Below the pieces are notes generated by a model. It saw nothing but the letters and a program-made list of their open reading frames with translations. It was not told where the DNA came from and did not search any database. The translations under genes and the position numbers were made by a program. From Haloterrigena turkmenica DSM 5511 (GTDB taxonomy: Archaea; Halobacteriota; Halobacteria; Halobacteriales; Natrialbaceae), in assembly GCF_000025325.1 (NCBI RefSeq), contig NC_013743.1:372001-436000 (forward strand): a DNA stretch of 64,000 bases. The letters run 5' to 3'. This document shows positions 19,142-28,809 of the stretch, piece after piece (positions within the stretch are counted from its first letter, which is position 1; every line of letters begins with the position of its first letter).

Positions 19142-19478
19142 GTGTACGGATAGCAAGGGGTCGAAGGATTTGACTCTTTTGTGCGTTCGCGCGCGGTGGA
19201 CGACCTCGACGTGCCACGCGGCGCGCGGTTGCGGTCTCGAACCGATTTGGAATCGGGCAAGTTCGGAAGGACGAATAGGCGGGATCAGAGGGTTTGCTGA
19301 CGATTGCTGCGTAGAACGGCGGGTTCGGCGGTAGACGAGCCGGCCGACAGCGGCCAAATTATGCGAGGGATTCACTCACTCAAATTGGATATTCCACCGC
19401 TGGAACCGGGAAACGCGACGAATTCCGGCGGCGACGAAACACTACCCTTTTGACCCCGCTGGCGGTAATGGGGGGTAT
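19142..19478. other. Divergent intergenic region upstream of EF-2
   Basis: About 340 nt without a supported gene. A T-rich stretch (ccttttga, around 19446-19453) lies 26-33 nt upstream of the EF-2 ATG and is the likely core promoter. Nothing else is recognised. Confidence 0.45.
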
Positions 19479-21665
19479 ATGGGCCGACGCAAGAAGATCG
19501 TCCAAGAGTGTGAACGGCTGATGGACGAACCGGAGAACATCCGGAACATCGCCATCGCCGCTCACGTCGACCACGGGAAAACGACGCTTTCTGACAACCT
19601 CCTCGCGGGTGCAGGCATGATCTCCGACGAGACTGCCGGCGAACAGCTCGCGATGGACACGGAGGAAGACGAGCAGGAACGTGGGATCACCATCGACGCG
19701 GCGAACGTTTCGATGACCCACGAGTACGAGGGCACCAATCACCTCATCAACCTCATCGACACGCCGGGCCACGTCGACTTCGGTGGCGACGTCACCCGTG
19801 CGATGCGCGCCGTCGACGGTGCGCTGGTCGTCGTCGACGCCGTCGAAGGGGCCATGCCCCAGACCGAGACGGTGCTGCGACAGGCGCTGCGCGAGGGCGT
19901 CAAGCCGACCCTGTTCATCAACAAGGTCGACCGCCTGATCTCCGAACTGCAGGAAGGTCCCGAGGAGATGCAGCAGCGACTCCTCTCGGTCATCCACGAC
20001 GTCAACGAGCTCATCCGCGGGATGACTCAGGACATGGACGACATCGAGGACTGGACCGTCTCCGTCGAGGACGGCACCGTCGGATTCGGATCCGCACTCT
20101 ACAAGTGGGGCGTCTCGATGCCTTCGATGCAGCGCACCGGGATGGACTTCGGCGAGATCATGGAACTCGAGCGCAACGACAAGCGCCAGGAGCTCCACGA
20201 GCGGACGCCGCTGTCGGACGTCGTGCTCGACATGGTCTGTGAGCACTTCCCGAACCCGGTCGACGCGCAGCCTCGTCGTATCCCGCGTATCTGGCGCGGC
20301 GACGCCGAGTCCGAACTCGCGGAACAGATGCGTCTCGTCAACGAGGACGGCGAGGTCGTCTTCATGGTCACCGACATCTCGATGGACCCACACGCGGGCG
20401 AGATCGCCTCCGGTCGCGTCTTCTCGGGTAGCCTCGAGAAGGGCCAGGAGCTGTACGTCTCCGGGACTGCGGGCAAGAACCGCATCCAGTCGGTCGGCAT
20501 CTACATGGGTGGCGAGCGCGAGGAAGTCGAAGAGGTACCCGCGGGTAACATCGCCGCCGTCACCGGTCTCAAGGACGCCATCGCCGGCTCGACCGTCTCG
20601 AGCACGGAGATGACGCCGTTCGAGTCGATCGAGCACATCTCCGAGCCGGTCATTACGAAGTCCGTCGAGGCCCAGAACATGGACGACCTGCCGAAGCTGA
20701 TCGAGACGCTCCGACAGGTCTCCAAGGAGGACCCGACGATCCAGATCAACATCAACGAGGACACCGGCGAGCACCTGATCTCCGGACAGGGTGAGCTCCA
20801 CCTCGAGGTCATCACCCAGCGTATCGAGAAGAACCAGGGCATTCCGGTCAACACCGGTGAGCCGATCGTCGTCTACCGCGAGCAGCCCCAGAACCCCAGC
20901 GACGAGGTCGAGGGCATCTCGCCGAACCGCCACAACCGCTTCTACATCTCCATCGAGCCGATGACGGACGAACTCGTCGACACCATCAAGCTCGGCGAGG
21001 CCTCGATGGACATGCCCGAGCAGGAACGCCGCGAGGCCCTGCAGGAAGCCGGCATGGACAAGGACACGTCCCAGAACGTCGAGCACATCCACGGGACGAA
21101 CATCCTCATCGACGACACGAAGGGTATCCAGCACCTGAACGAGACGATGGAACTCGTCGTCGAAGGTCTCGAGGAGGCCCTCGACAACGGCCCGCTGGCC
21201 AACGAGCCGGTTCAGGGGACGCTCATCCGCCTCCACGACGCCCGGCTCCACGAGGACACCATCCACCGCGGTCCGGCACAGGTCATCCCGGCGACCCGCG
21301 AGGCCGTCCACAAGGCCCTGATTGACGGGAAGATCAAGATCCTCGAGCCGATGCAGGACGCCCGCATCGACGTGCCCAACGACCACATGGGCGCCGCCTC
21401 CGGCGAGATCCAGGGTCGTCGTGGCCGCGTCGACGACATGTACCAGGAAGGGGACCTCATGGTCGTCGAGGGTATCGCGCCCGTCGGCGAGATGATCGGC
21501 TTCGCGTCCGACATCCGCTCCGCGACCGAGGGTCGTGCCTCCTGGAACACGGAGAACGCCGGCTTCGAGGTCATGTCCGACTCCCTCCAGCGCGACAAGA
21601 TCATGGAGATCCGCGAGCGCAAGGGCATGAAGCTCGAGCTGCCGCCGAGCATCGACTACCTGTAG
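19479..21665 (+). CDS. fusA: Translation elongation factor EF-2
   Basis: This 728-residue GTPase translocates the ribosome along mRNA. G motifs are visible: AHVDHGKTT (G1) near residue 28, [15 protein letters not shown] (G3) and NKVDRL (G4). The C-terminal half holds domains III-V, with the diphthamide-bearing His expected in [17 protein letters not shown] near residue 600. Length is normal for an archaeal EF-2. It is normally adjacent to rps7; the CHAT island separates them here. The tuf and rps10 genes, often next, are not in the window. It ends before a T-rich terminator. Confidence 0.97.
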   Translation: MGRRKKIVQECERLMDEPENIRNIAIAAHVDHGKTTLSDNLLAGAGMISDETAGEQLAMDTEEDEQERGITIDAANVSMTHEYEGTNHLINLIDTPGHVDFGGDVTRAMRAVDGALVVVDAVEGAMPQTETVLRQALREGVKPTLFINKVDRLISELQEGPEEMQQRLLSVIHDVNELIRGMTQDMDDIEDWTVSVEDGTVGFGSALYKWGVSMPSMQRTGMDFGEIMELERNDKRQELHERTPLSDVVLDMVCEHFPNPVDAQPRRIPRIWRGDAESELAEQMRLVNEDGEVVFMVTDISMDPHAGEIASGRVFSGSLEKGQELYVSGTAGKNRIQSVGIYMGGEREEVEEVPAGNIAAVTGLKDAIAGSTVSSTEMTPFESIEHISEPVITKSVEAQNMDDLPKLIETLRQVSKEDPTIQININEDTGEHLISGQGELHLEVITQRIEKNQGIPVNTGEPIVVYREQPQNPSDEVEGISPNRHNRFYISIEPMTDELVDTIKLGEASMDMPEQERREALQEAGMDKDTSQNVEHIHGTNILIDDTKGIQHLNETMELVVEGLEEALDNGPLANEPVQGTLIRLHDARLHEDTIHRGPAQVIPATREAVHKALIDGKIKILEPMQDARIDVPNDHMGAASGEIQGRRGRVDDMYQEGDLMVVEGIAPVGEMIGFASDIRSATEGRASWNTENAGFEVMSDSLQRDKIMEIRERKGMKLELPPSIDYL

Positions 21666-21689
21666 AGTCGACTCGCCGCTCGCAACCGC

Positions 21690-21712
21690 TCGATTTCTTC
21701 CGTTATTTTTTC
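21690..21712 (+). terminator. T-rich terminator after EF-2
   Basis: Two pyrimidine tracts, ending in a run of six T near 21705-21711, follow the EF-2 stop by 25-45 nt. This is a typical archaeal oligo-T termination region. The remaining roughly 210 nt before the convergent serS stop hold only arginine-rich shadow ORFs. Confidence 0.5.
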
Positions 21713-21922
21713 GCCTCGAGTGCTATCTCTGCCTCTCGACGATTTCGAACCTCAAAGCGGCTGCGACCGATCCGCTCGGTTCGTGTCGCTCGTGTGACTT
21801 CTTTTCGCTTGTTCGGAGAAAGAACGAATCGCAGCCGACCGGCTCGACGCTCACGGCGACGAACGAGTGAAACGGACTCGAGAAGCGTTCGAGAAGCGAC
21901 TCCGCCAGTGCCGGGGACTCGC

Positions 21923-23302
21923 TTACTCCCGCTCGCCGGCACCGAGCGCGCTCTCGCCGACCTTCTCGTGGCCCTCGATGACCTCCTTGCCGCCCATGTA
22001 CGGCCGCAGGGGCTCGGGAATCGTCACCGTGCCGTCCTCGTTCTGGTAGTACTCGAGGATGGCGACCATGACCCGGGGAATCGCGAGCCCGGAGGCGTTT
22101 AAAGTGTGCAGGTACTCGGCCGATTCGTGGCGCTCGGGGCGGTAGCGCAGGCCGGCCCGACGGGCCTGGAAGTCCTCGAAGTTCGACGCCGAGGAGACCT
22201 CGAGCCAGCGGCCGCCCTCCTCGGGGCCGTCGTCCATGTCGTCGCCGGGAGCCCAGACCTCGATGTCGTAGGTCTTGGCGGAGGCGAAGGTGAGATCGCC
22301 GGTACAGAGCTCGAGAATGCGGTAGGGGAGGCCGAGTTGTCGGAGGACCTCCTCGGCTTCGTCGAGGAGGTTCTCGAGGCGGTCGTAGCTCTCCTCGGGT
22401 TCGACGAAGTTGACGAGTTCGACCTTGTTGAACTGGTGGACGCGGACGATGCCGCGCGTTTCGGTGCCGTGCTCGCCGGCCTCACGCCGGAAGTTGGGCG
22501 TATAGGCCTGGTGTTTGAGCGGGAGGTCGTCTTGCAGGAGGATCTCGTCGGCGTACATGTTGGTGACCGGCACCTCCGCGGTGGGACAAAGCCAGAGATC
22601 CTCATCCTCGTAGTCCTCCTCGTTGCTGCCGCCCAGCCGGTAGGCGTCGTCGGCGAACTTCGGCAGTTGCCCGGTGCCGCGCATCGAAGAGCTCTTGACC
22701 GGGATCGGCGGGAACAGGTCGACGTAGCCCTGTTCGCGGTGGAGATCCATCATGAACTGGATTAGCGCGTGCTCGAGCTGCGCACCCGCCCCTTTGAGGA
22801 AGTAGAAGCCGGAACCGGTCGTCTTGGCGGCGCGCTGTTCGTCGATGATGTCCAGCTCCTCCCCGAGTTCGTAGTGGGGAGTAACCTCCTCGGGAAGGTC
22901 GTGGGAGTCGTCGAAGCCCCAGCGCCGGTCCTCGACGTTGTGGCGTTCGTCGACCCCTTTCGGGACGCTCTCGTCGGGGATCTGGGGAACCTCGAGCAGC
23001 CGCTCGTCGAGTTCGTCCTTGAGCTCGTCGGCTTCGGTCTCGATGTCCTCGATCTCCGATTTGAGTTCCTTGGACTGCTCGATGGCCTCCTCGCGTTCCT
23101 CGTCTTTGCCTTCGGCGACCAGCTCCCCGATCTGCTGGGTGATCTGGTTGCGCTCGTGGCGGAGTTCGTCGCCCTTGGCCTTCAGCTCGCGCCAGCGCTC
23201 GTCGATCTCAAGGATTTCCTCGAGGTCGACGTCGGCGCCGCGGTCGTCGAGGGCCTCGCGTACCTCCTCGGGGTTCTCGCGCAGGTAGGTCCGATCGATC
23301 AT
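21923..23302 (-). CDS. serS: Seryl-tRNA synthetase
   Basis: This 459-residue class II synthetase charges tRNA-Ser with serine. The N-terminal 110 residues form the tRNA-binding coiled coil (heptad-like stretch rich in E, K and L). The catalytic domain shows motif 2 as FRREAGEHGTETRGIVRVHQF and motif 3 as ASGLAIPRVMVAILEYYQ. This is the common SerRS, not the rare methanogen type. The ATG at 23302 gives the normal N-terminus MIDRTYLRENPEEV. It is convergent with EF-2 and divergent from the PhoU/TrkA-C gene. Confidence 0.96.
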   Translation of the reverse strand: MIDRTYLRENPEEVREALDDRGADVDLEEILEIDERWRELKAKGDELRHERNQITQQIGELVAEGKDEEREEAIEQSKELKSEIEDIETEADELKDELDERLLEVPQIPDESVPKGVDERHNVEDRRWGFDDSHDLPEEVTPHYELGEELDIIDEQRAAKTTGSGFYFLKGAGAQLEHALIQFMMDLHREQGYVDLFPPIPVKSSSMRGTGQLPKFADDAYRLGGSNEEDYEDEDLWLCPTAEVPVTNMYADEILLQDDLPLKHQAYTPNFRREAGEHGTETRGIVRVHQFNKVELVNFVEPEESYDRLENLLDEAEEVLRQLGLPYRILELCTGDLTFASAKTYDIEVWAPGDDMDDGPEEGGRWLEVSSASNFEDFQARRAGLRYRPERHESAEYLHTLNASGLAIPRVMVAILEYYQNEDGTVTIPEPLRPYMGGKEVIEGHEKVGESALGAGERE

Positions 23303-23442
23303 TGCCCGTGGGTTCTCTGTGCCCCGTCAAAACCGTGTCGGACCTGCGTCCGGCCGATTCGTGGACCGGGGTCGCGTCCGTCCGGCGGCCGTGACGGTCG
23401 ATGCGGGAAACGCTTTTTTCGCCGCGTAACCGAGTTCGTGCT

Positions 23443-24657
23443 ATGGACCCGCTCGAGGGGGAAACGTCGTCGGTATCGATCGAGTACGAGCCGGTCAGCG
23501 TCAAGGACGTGCTCGTCGAGATGAAGGACACGGCGGAGCTGCTCATCGACCTCTCGTACTCGGCGGTCCTCCACCGCAACGCCGACCTCGCGCGGGAAGT
23601 GCTTCGCTTAGAAGAGCGGATGGACGTGCTCAAGCTCCGGGCGCGGATGAGCCTCATGATGGCCGTCCGCAAGCCGGCCGATGCGGAGGAGCTGGCACCC
23701 GTCCTCGGGATCGTCGCCGCCGCGGACGAGATCAGCGACGCGGCCGGCGACATCGCCAAGATCGTCTTGGAGGAGATGGGGCTGCCCGAGGCGATGCGCG
23801 CGGCGCTGCCCGAAGCGGCGGAGACGCTGGTTCGGGGCGTCGTCGATCCCGACTCCGTCTACGCGGATCGCACCCTCCAGGACATCGACCTCGAGTCCGA
23901 GACGGGCGTCCGCGTCATCGCCTTGCGCCGGGGAGACGAGTGGCTGCTCAACCCCGGTCCGAACACGACCGTCAAGAGCGATGACGTCGCGCTGCTGCGC
24001 GGTCCGGATCCGTCGATCGGCGACGTCTGCGAGGTGCTGACCGGTGACGTCTACGAGTCGCCGTCGGTCGACGACCCCGGAATCCCCGACTTAGAGCGGG
24101 CGGTCGACACCATCATCCACATGAAGAACCTCTCGGAGCTGGCGGTCGACCTGGCCTACAGCAGCGTGCTGTTCGACAGCGCCGAGTTAGCGGAGGAGGT
24201 GCGCAACCTCGAGGTCGAGGTCGACGCCATGCAGTCGCGGTTCGAGGCTTGGACGCTCCGAGCGGCCGCGGACGCGGACGACCCCGTCGTGTTGCGCGGG
24301 CTGATCCGACTGGGAACCAGTACGGAGGCCATCAGCGACGCGGCGATCAACATCAGCGAGGGCGTGCTCCGGGATATCGACGTCCACCCGGTCGTTCAGC
24401 TGGCGGTCCAGGAGAGCGACGAGATCATCACGCGGGTCGAAGTCGCGCCCGGAAGCGACCTCGACGGAATCGCGGTGACCGGCGGCGTTCCGGACGTCGA
24501 GTCGACCATGTCGGTGATCGCGATTCGACGGCCCGGCGAGGGCTGGCTGCTCGTGACCGACGCCGACGCCGAGCTACAGGGCGGGGACGTCCTCATCTCG
24601 AAGGGGACGCGGACGTCCGCGGCGGCGTTCGAGGAACTCGCGCAGGTCCAGCCCTGA
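23443..24657 (+). CDS. Potassium-transport regulator with repeated PhoU-like and TrkA-C domains
   Basis: A 404-residue cytoplasmic protein with an internal duplication. Each half has a PhoU-like helical segment (VKDVLVEMKDTAELLIDLSY, then TIIHMKNLSELAVDLAYSSV) followed by an RCK C-terminal (TrkA-C) domain (TGVRVIALRRGDEWLLNPG, then STMSVIAIRRPGEGWLL). TrkA-C domains bind nucleotides or ions and gate potassium channels or transporters. No transmembrane part is present, so it probably partners with a channel encoded elsewhere. The start at 23443 is preferred over 23401 because a T-rich box lies 25-32 nt upstream. Confidence 0.8.
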   Translation: MDPLEGETSSVSIEYEPVSVKDVLVEMKDTAELLIDLSYSAVLHRNADLAREVLRLEERMDVLKLRARMSLMMAVRKPADAEELAPVLGIVAAADEISDAAGDIAKIVLEEMGLPEAMRAALPEAAETLVRGVVDPDSVYADRTLQDIDLESETGVRVIALRRGDEWLLNPGPNTTVKSDDVALLRGPDPSIGDVCEVLTGDVYESPSVDDPGIPDLERAVDTIIHMKNLSELAVDLAYSSVLFDSAELAEEVRNLEVEVDAMQSRFEAWTLRAAADADDPVVLRGLIRLGTSTEAISDAAINISEGVLRDIDVHPVVQLAVQESDEIITRVEVAPGSDLDGIAVTGGVPDVESTMSVIAIRRPGEGWLLVTDADAELQGGDVLISKGTRTSAAAFEELAQVQP

Positions 24658-24670
24658 TCGGGCCGTCGAC

Positions 24671-24811
24671 TCAGCCGGCGTACTCGAGCAGCACGGTCAC
24701 GAGCTCGAGGTAGATGAGGGCCCCGAGGATGGCGATCACCGCGGCCAGCGCGAACGGGACGAGCGTCTCGCTCCCTTTTCGAATCGGCATCGTCCGGAGG
24801 AAGCCGATCAT
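24671..24811 (-). CDS. Small single-pass membrane protein
   Basis: A 46-residue ORF, MIGFLRTMPIRKGSETLVPF followed by a helix ALAAVIAILGALIYLELVTV and a short tail. The layout is a basic N-terminus plus one membrane span. A Shine-Dalgarno-like GGAGG lies 8 nt before the ATG on the minus strand, unusual in a genome where most genes look leaderless. It is convergent with the PhoU/TrkA-C gene, 13 nt away. No family is recognised. Confidence 0.5.
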   Translation of the reverse strand: MIGFLRTMPIRKGSETLVPFALAAVIAILGALIYLELVTVLLEYAG

Positions 24812-25189
24812 CGACCCGCCCTCCGTTCGCGGCGTTCACGTTGTGCGTGAGCGTCTCGGTGCGGTGGGAAACGGGCGTTTCGGTCCGTTCGTCGCCGGGA
24901 TTCTCGAGGGGGTCGTGGGGCAGAGTCCATACAAATCGGCCCCACGGTCGGACACTTGAAGCTCAGTCAGACGCTCGACTGACGGTCTGACGCGTAGCTG
25001 ACGCTGACCCGACGTCGGGTCCGTGGCGCGTCCGATCGTCCGCCGCTCGAAGTCGATCGACGTCACCGCTCGAGATCGACCGAGACGGACGTCTCCGCTC
25101 GAGTCCGTTGGAGCGCCCCCGAGGGCCGCGGCCATGCCCATACAGGGGCCTATTGCAAGGCCGCTCGAGCCCGTATAGGGGGACGAACC
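24812..25189. promoter_or_regulatory. Long upstream region of the SDR gene with two similar palindromic sites
   Basis: About 380 nt with no supported gene. Two copies of the near-palindrome CCC(A/G)TA(C/T)AGGGG occur at 25137-25148 and 25170-25181, exactly 33 nt apart (about three helical turns) and immediately upstream of the ATG at 25190. They look like paired operator sites; the factor is unknown. Confidence 0.45.
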
Positions 25190-26299
25190 ATGAACGCAGC
25201 GCTGAAGCCGCTCGACGAGCAGGTGATCGTGATCACCGGCGCGTCCTCGGGGATCGGACTGACGACCGCGCGGATGGCCGCCGACCGGGGCGCCAGCGTC
25301 GTCGTCGCCGCCCGGAGCGAAGACGCCCTCCGGCGGTTGACCGCGGAGATCCAGGCCGACGGCGGCGAGGCGACCTCCGTCGTCGCCGACGTCAGCGACC
25401 GCGAGGACGTCCGCGAGATCCGGCGGGTCGCCGAGGACACGTACGGCGGCTTCGACACCTGGGTCAACGGCGCGGCCGTCTCCATCTACGGCGAACTCGA
25501 CGAGGTCCCGATCGAGGAGATGCGCGAGCAGTTCGACGTCAACGTCTGGGGGCTGCTCTACGGCTCGCTCGAGGCCGCCGACCACTTCAAATCCCGCGGG
25601 CGGGAGGGTTCGATCGTCAACGTCGGTAGCATCGTCTCCGAGCGCGCCGTCCTCCTACAGGGGAGCTACTCGGCCTCGAAACACGCCGTCAAGGGCTTCA
25701 CCGAGACGTTCCGGATGGAACTCGAGCGCGAGGACGCGCCCGTCTCGGTGACGCTGATCAAGCCGAGCGCGATCGACACGCCGTTTCCCGACCACGCGAA
25801 GAATCACATGGACGAGGAAGCGACGCTGCCGGCGCCGGTCTACGCGCCGGAGACGGTCGCCCGGGCCATCCTCCACGCCGCGGAGAACCCCCAGCACGAG
25901 GTGACGGTCGGCGCCGGCGGCAAGGGGATGACCGTCCTCGGACAGCACGCCGCGCGCCTGCTGGACAAGATTATGGAGGTCGTCTTCTACCGCCAGCAGC
26001 GCACCGGCGATCCGCCCCGTCCCGACGCCCCGGACGGTCTCGAGGAGCCGACCGGCAGCCTCGATCAACGCGGCGGCTACGAGGGTCACGTCGCCGAGAC
26101 GAGCCTCTACACGAGCCTCCGTCAGCGGCGGGAACTCCCCGGCTCGAGCGCGCTCGGGGCCGGGCTCGTCGCGGGGGCCGTCTACGCGGGGTACAGACTA
26201 CTGCGCGACGGTCGCGACTCGAGCGGCGACGTCGCGGCGCCGGAGCCGGAATCGAAAGCGGATGCTGAGGAGCGTCGCCTCGAGATGCCGCGTCTCTGA
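25190..26299 (+). CDS. SDR-family oxidoreductase with C-terminal membrane anchor
   Basis: A 369-residue short-chain dehydrogenase. The cofactor motif TGASSGIG is near residue 18 and the catalytic YSASK near residue 160, preceded by the Ser of VNVGSIVSE. NADP preference is suggested by Arg in AARSEDALRR. The domain ends near residue 255. A 110-residue extension follows, with DRxxR-like basic patches and a hydrophobic stretch (LGAGLVAGAVYAGYRLL) that may anchor it to the membrane, then an acidic/basic tail. The substrate is unknown. Paired operator-like sites lie upstream. Confidence 0.88.
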   Translation: MNAALKPLDEQVIVITGASSGIGLTTARMAADRGASVVVAARSEDALRRLTAEIQADGGEATSVVADVSDREDVREIRRVAEDTYGGFDTWVNGAAVSIYGELDEVPIEEMREQFDVNVWGLLYGSLEAADHFKSRGREGSIVNVGSIVSERAVLLQGSYSASKHAVKGFTETFRMELEREDAPVSVTLIKPSAIDTPFPDHAKNHMDEEATLPAPVYAPETVARAILHAAENPQHEVTVGAGGKGMTVLGQHAARLLDKIMEVVFYRQQRTGDPPRPDAPDGLEEPTGSLDQRGGYEGHVAETSLYTSLRQRRELPGSSALGAGLVAGAVYAGYRLLRDGRDSSGDVAAPEPESKADAEERRLEMPRL

Positions 26300-26486
26300 T
26301 CGTTCCGTCGATCCCGTTCTGCGGACGCGTCTCGAATCGCTCGAGCCGGACGCATATCGCTACGTCGTACGCGGTGTCACTGTGTCGGTACGACGACCTC
26401 CCGAGACGCCAGCGGCCGCAGCGACTCTGCAGTCGATACGCGTGTGCAGGCTCAACCGTTCACCGTCGGATACCCGAACGTCGGCC

Positions 26487-26837
26487 ATGGTCGTCGTCAC
26501 GCTCTTCGTCGTTAGTCTGCTGACCGGCGGACTGGGAATCTACGTCGGCGCGCGGCTGGTCGTCGGAGAAGAGGAACCCCTGCACGCGATCCTGACGGGA
26601 CTGCTCGGGGCGGTCGTCTGGGTGGTCGGCGGCGTCCTCCTCGGCTGGATCCCCCTGCTCGGCCAACTGCTCGTGCTGGCGGTCTACGCGTGGATGGTCG
26701 ACCGCCGGTATCCGGGCGGCTGGCGTAACGCCGTCTCGATCGCCCTCATCGCCTGGCTCGTCACCCTGGTCGTGCTGACCGTCCTCGCCTCCCTCGGGTT
26801 CGCGACCTACGAGGCGATCGGCGTCCCGTTCGCGTGA
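26487..26837 (+). CDS. Conserved small membrane protein, four predicted spans
   Basis: A 116-residue, highly hydrophobic protein starting MVVVTLFVVSLLTGGLGIY. Four hydrophobic helices can be drawn (residues about 2-22, 34-52, 56-72, 86-112), with the charged loop VDRRYPGGWRN between the last two. The longer open frame from 26262 is rejected because its 75 extra residues are arginine-rich and lack hydrophobic structure. No function is recognised. It is convergent with the crcB pair, 22 nt away. Confidence 0.65.
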   Translation: MVVVTLFVVSLLTGGLGIYVGARLVVGEEEPLHAILTGLLGAVVWVVGGVLLGWIPLLGQLLVLAVYAWMVDRRYPGGWRNAVSIALIAWLVTLVVLTVLASLGFATYEAIGVPFA

Positions 26838-26859
26838 CCGACCGTCGTTCTCGAGCCGA

Positions 26860-27222
26860 TCACAGCGGTCCGACGTCCACGATCATCCACGCGAGACCGA
26901 TCGCCGCGAGCGAGAGCGCGAGGTTGCCGGCCGCGTTGGCGACGGCGAGGCGCCGGTCGCCGCGCTCGTACAATCCGACGGTCTCGACCGAAAACGACGA
27001 AAAGGTCGTGAACGCGCCGCAGATCCCGGTCCCGACCAGTCGGAGCGTCGACTCGCTGGCGCCCGCGAAGAGGGCGAGCGCGAAGCCGAAACTCCCGAGC
27101 ACGTTCACGGCCAGCGTGGGCCACGGAAACCGTTCGCTGGCTAGTCGTAGCGACACCCAGTGGCGGAGCACGGCACCGACCGCGCCGCCGACCCCCACGA
27201 TCAGCGCCGGCTCGAGGGTCAC
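26860..27222 (-). CDS. crcB: Fluoride channel CrcB/Fluc, subunit 1
   Basis: A 120-residue four-helix membrane protein that exports fluoride. Family motifs are visible: GGAVGAVLRHWVSLR at the N-terminus, PWPTLAVNVLGSFGFAL (pore Asn) in helix 2 and GICGAFTTFSSFSVET in helix 3. Its ATG overlaps the stop of the upstream crcB paralogue by 4 nt (ATGA), implying translational coupling. Pairs of unequal Fluc subunits that form heterodimers are known; that two genes occur here fits this. Confidence 0.93.
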   Translation of the reverse strand: MTLEPALIVGVGGAVGAVLRHWVSLRLASERFPWPTLAVNVLGSFGFALALFAGASESTLRLVGTGICGAFTTFSSFSVETVGLYERGDRRLAVANAAGNLALSLAAIGLAWMIVDVGPL

Positions 27223-27632
27223 GCCGTCTCACCGCCCGTTCCGGGTTCGAAGACCGCTCCGAGTCGACGCGCGACGGTTCGCCCCGCGAGGACGCCCGCG
27301 AAGCCGAACCCGTAGTTGCCGGCGACGATGGCGGCGAGGACGACGGGGTCGGCCGCCAGCGCGGTCTGGATCGCGAACGTGCTGTAGGTCGTCAGCGACG
27401 AGAGCAAGCCGGTGGAGAGAAAGAGTCGCGACCGCCGTCCCAGGAGTCCCGCGTACTCGGCTTCGTAGACGATGAACCCGAGCGCGGCACTGCCGAGGGC
27501 GTTGACCGCAAGTATCGCCCGAACGTCGGAGCCCAGCCCCATCGCCAAAAAGCGGAGGATCGCCCCGGCGAACGCTCCGACGGCGATCAACGCGAGCGTC
27601 TCGAGGCGAACGAGCGGGTGAGTGGCTGTCAT
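27219..27632 (-). CDS. crcB: Fluoride channel CrcB/Fluc, subunit 2
   Basis: A 137-residue paralogue of the downstream CrcB. Motifs are GAFAGAILRFLAMGL, ILAVNALGSAALGF and GLLSSLTTYSTFAIQT, the last replacing the usual TTFSSF with TTYSTF. The open frame continues to 27998, but the 122 upstream residues are shadow sequence of the divergent exporter gene, so 27632 is used. The C-terminal ATGA overlap couples it to the other subunit. No fluoride riboswitch could be drawn in the upstream 180 nt. Confidence 0.9.
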   Translation of the reverse strand: MTATHPLVRLETLALIAVGAFAGAILRFLAMGLGSDVRAILAVNALGSAALGFIVYEAEYAGLLGRRSRLFLSTGLLSSLTTYSTFAIQTALAADPVVLAAIVAGNYGFGFAGVLAGRTVARRLGAVFEPGTGGETA

Positions 27633-27813
27633 GGGGTGGGTGATCGCGACGTGCGATCGGCAGATCGTTCGGATCGATCGGCTGCAGCGGGGTTCTCGCG
27701 GGATCGGCATCAGAATTTCGAAACGACCCCTCGAGCGCTCGGGTCGGCGGCGCGTCGCTCCCGCCGTCGACGGAAGGAAAAGAGCCAAGGTTAGACTGGC
27801 TCTAGACCGAGCC

Positions 27814-28725
27814 ATGGCCACCGACGGCGCCGAGAGCGGGCAACGGGGCTTTACGCGTGCGGCGGTAGTCAACGTCCTCGGGAACGCGGTGAAGATCGTC
27901 GTCGAAGGAGCCGCGGGGTGGCTCTTCGGTAGCGTCGCCCTGCTGGCCGACGCGGCCCACTCGATCGCCGATCTGATCGCGAGCCTCGTCGTGCTCATTT
28001 GGGGTCGCAGTTCCTACGACGAACCCGACGACACCCATCCGCACGGCCACGACCGGATCGAACCCCTGACGGCGCTGTTCGTTGGGGCCATTATCGCCCT
28101 CCTCGGGCTGAACCTGCTCTACGAGTCCGCACAGGGAATCCTCCACGGCGTCGAGGTCGAGTTCAGCCCGCTCCTGCTCGGGGCGCTCGCGTTCTCGATC
28201 GCGGATATGTACCTCGTCTACCGCTACACGACGGTGATCAACGAGGCGCTGAACTCGACCGCACTCAAGGCCCTGGCGGTCGACTGCCTCAACGACATCT
28301 ACACCTCCTTCGCCGCCGTCGTGGGCGTCGTCGGCGTCCTGCTGGGCCAGCCGCTGCTCGATCCGATCGCCGGCGGCTTCGTCAGCCTACTGGTCGTCTA
28401 CCAGGGCGTCGAGATCGGCCGCGAGAACGTCGACTACCTCATCGGCGCCGCGGCGAGCCCGGAGCAACGGGCGGAGATCGTCGACGCCCTCCGCAGCCAC
28501 CCCGACGTTCAGGGCGTCCACGACCTGACCGTCTTCTACGACGGCACCGTTCTCGAGGTTGAGGTCCACGTCGAGGTCGACGGCGACATGCCCTTCCGGC
28601 AGGCCCACGACGTCGAGTCGGAGCTGGTCGACCGAGTGCGCGACCTCGAGGACGTCGGGGACGCCCACGTCCACCTCGATCCGTCGGGAATCGGGGAGTG
28701 GAAGGAGCGACTCGACGAGCACTGA
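27814..28725 (+). CDS. Cation diffusion facilitator (CDF) metal exporter
   Basis: A 303-residue membrane protein with six spans and a C-terminal cytoplasmic domain. It probably exchanges a divalent metal (Zn, Mn, Fe, Co or similar) for protons. Metal-site segments are SVALLADAAHSIADLIAS in helix 2 and AVDCLNDIYTSFAAV in helix 5, and THPHGHDRIEP is the usual His-rich loop after helix 2. The C-terminal part shows the CDF dimerisation pattern with HVHLDP. The start at 27814 fits the family; the long upstream extension is Arg-rich. Metal specificity cannot be judged. Confidence 0.92.
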   Translation: MATDGAESGQRGFTRAAVVNVLGNAVKIVVEGAAGWLFGSVALLADAAHSIADLIASLVVLIWGRSSYDEPDDTHPHGHDRIEPLTALFVGAIIALLGLNLLYESAQGILHGVEVEFSPLLLGALAFSIADMYLVYRYTTVINEALNSTALKALAVDCLNDIYTSFAAVVGVVGVLLGQPLLDPIAGGFVSLLVVYQGVEIGRENVDYLIGAAASPEQRAEIVDALRSHPDVQGVHDLTVFYDGTVLEVEVHVEVDGDMPFRQAHDVESELVDRVRDLEDVGDAHVHLDPSGIGEWKERLDEH

Positions 28726-28759
28726 TCGGTCAATCGCAGCCGCTGCAACGATTTATCCA

Positions 28760-28785
28760 CCGATCGCACCGCTAAGTGTGATCGG
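28760..28785. terminator. Inverted repeat between convergent genes
   Basis: CCGATCGCAC at 28760-28769 and GTGTGATCGG at 28776-28785 are complementary with a single G-T type mismatch and a 6-nt loop. The element lies in the 84-nt gap between the convergent CDF and histidine kinase genes, so it may act as a bidirectional terminator. No T-run is adjacent. Confidence 0.4.
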
Positions 28786-28809
28786 GTGTGCACTGACGCT
28801 CAGTGGCGA

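Noticed and set aside
27633-27813. Fluoride riboswitch upstream of the crcB pair
   Set aside because: No pseudoknot-like sequence or conserved core of that riboswitch could be drawn on the minus strand.
27792-27813. Two adjacent 11-bp direct repeats (TAGACTGGCTC, TAGACCGAGCC) before the CDF gene
   Set aside because: Only 7 of 11 positions match; too weak for an operator claim.
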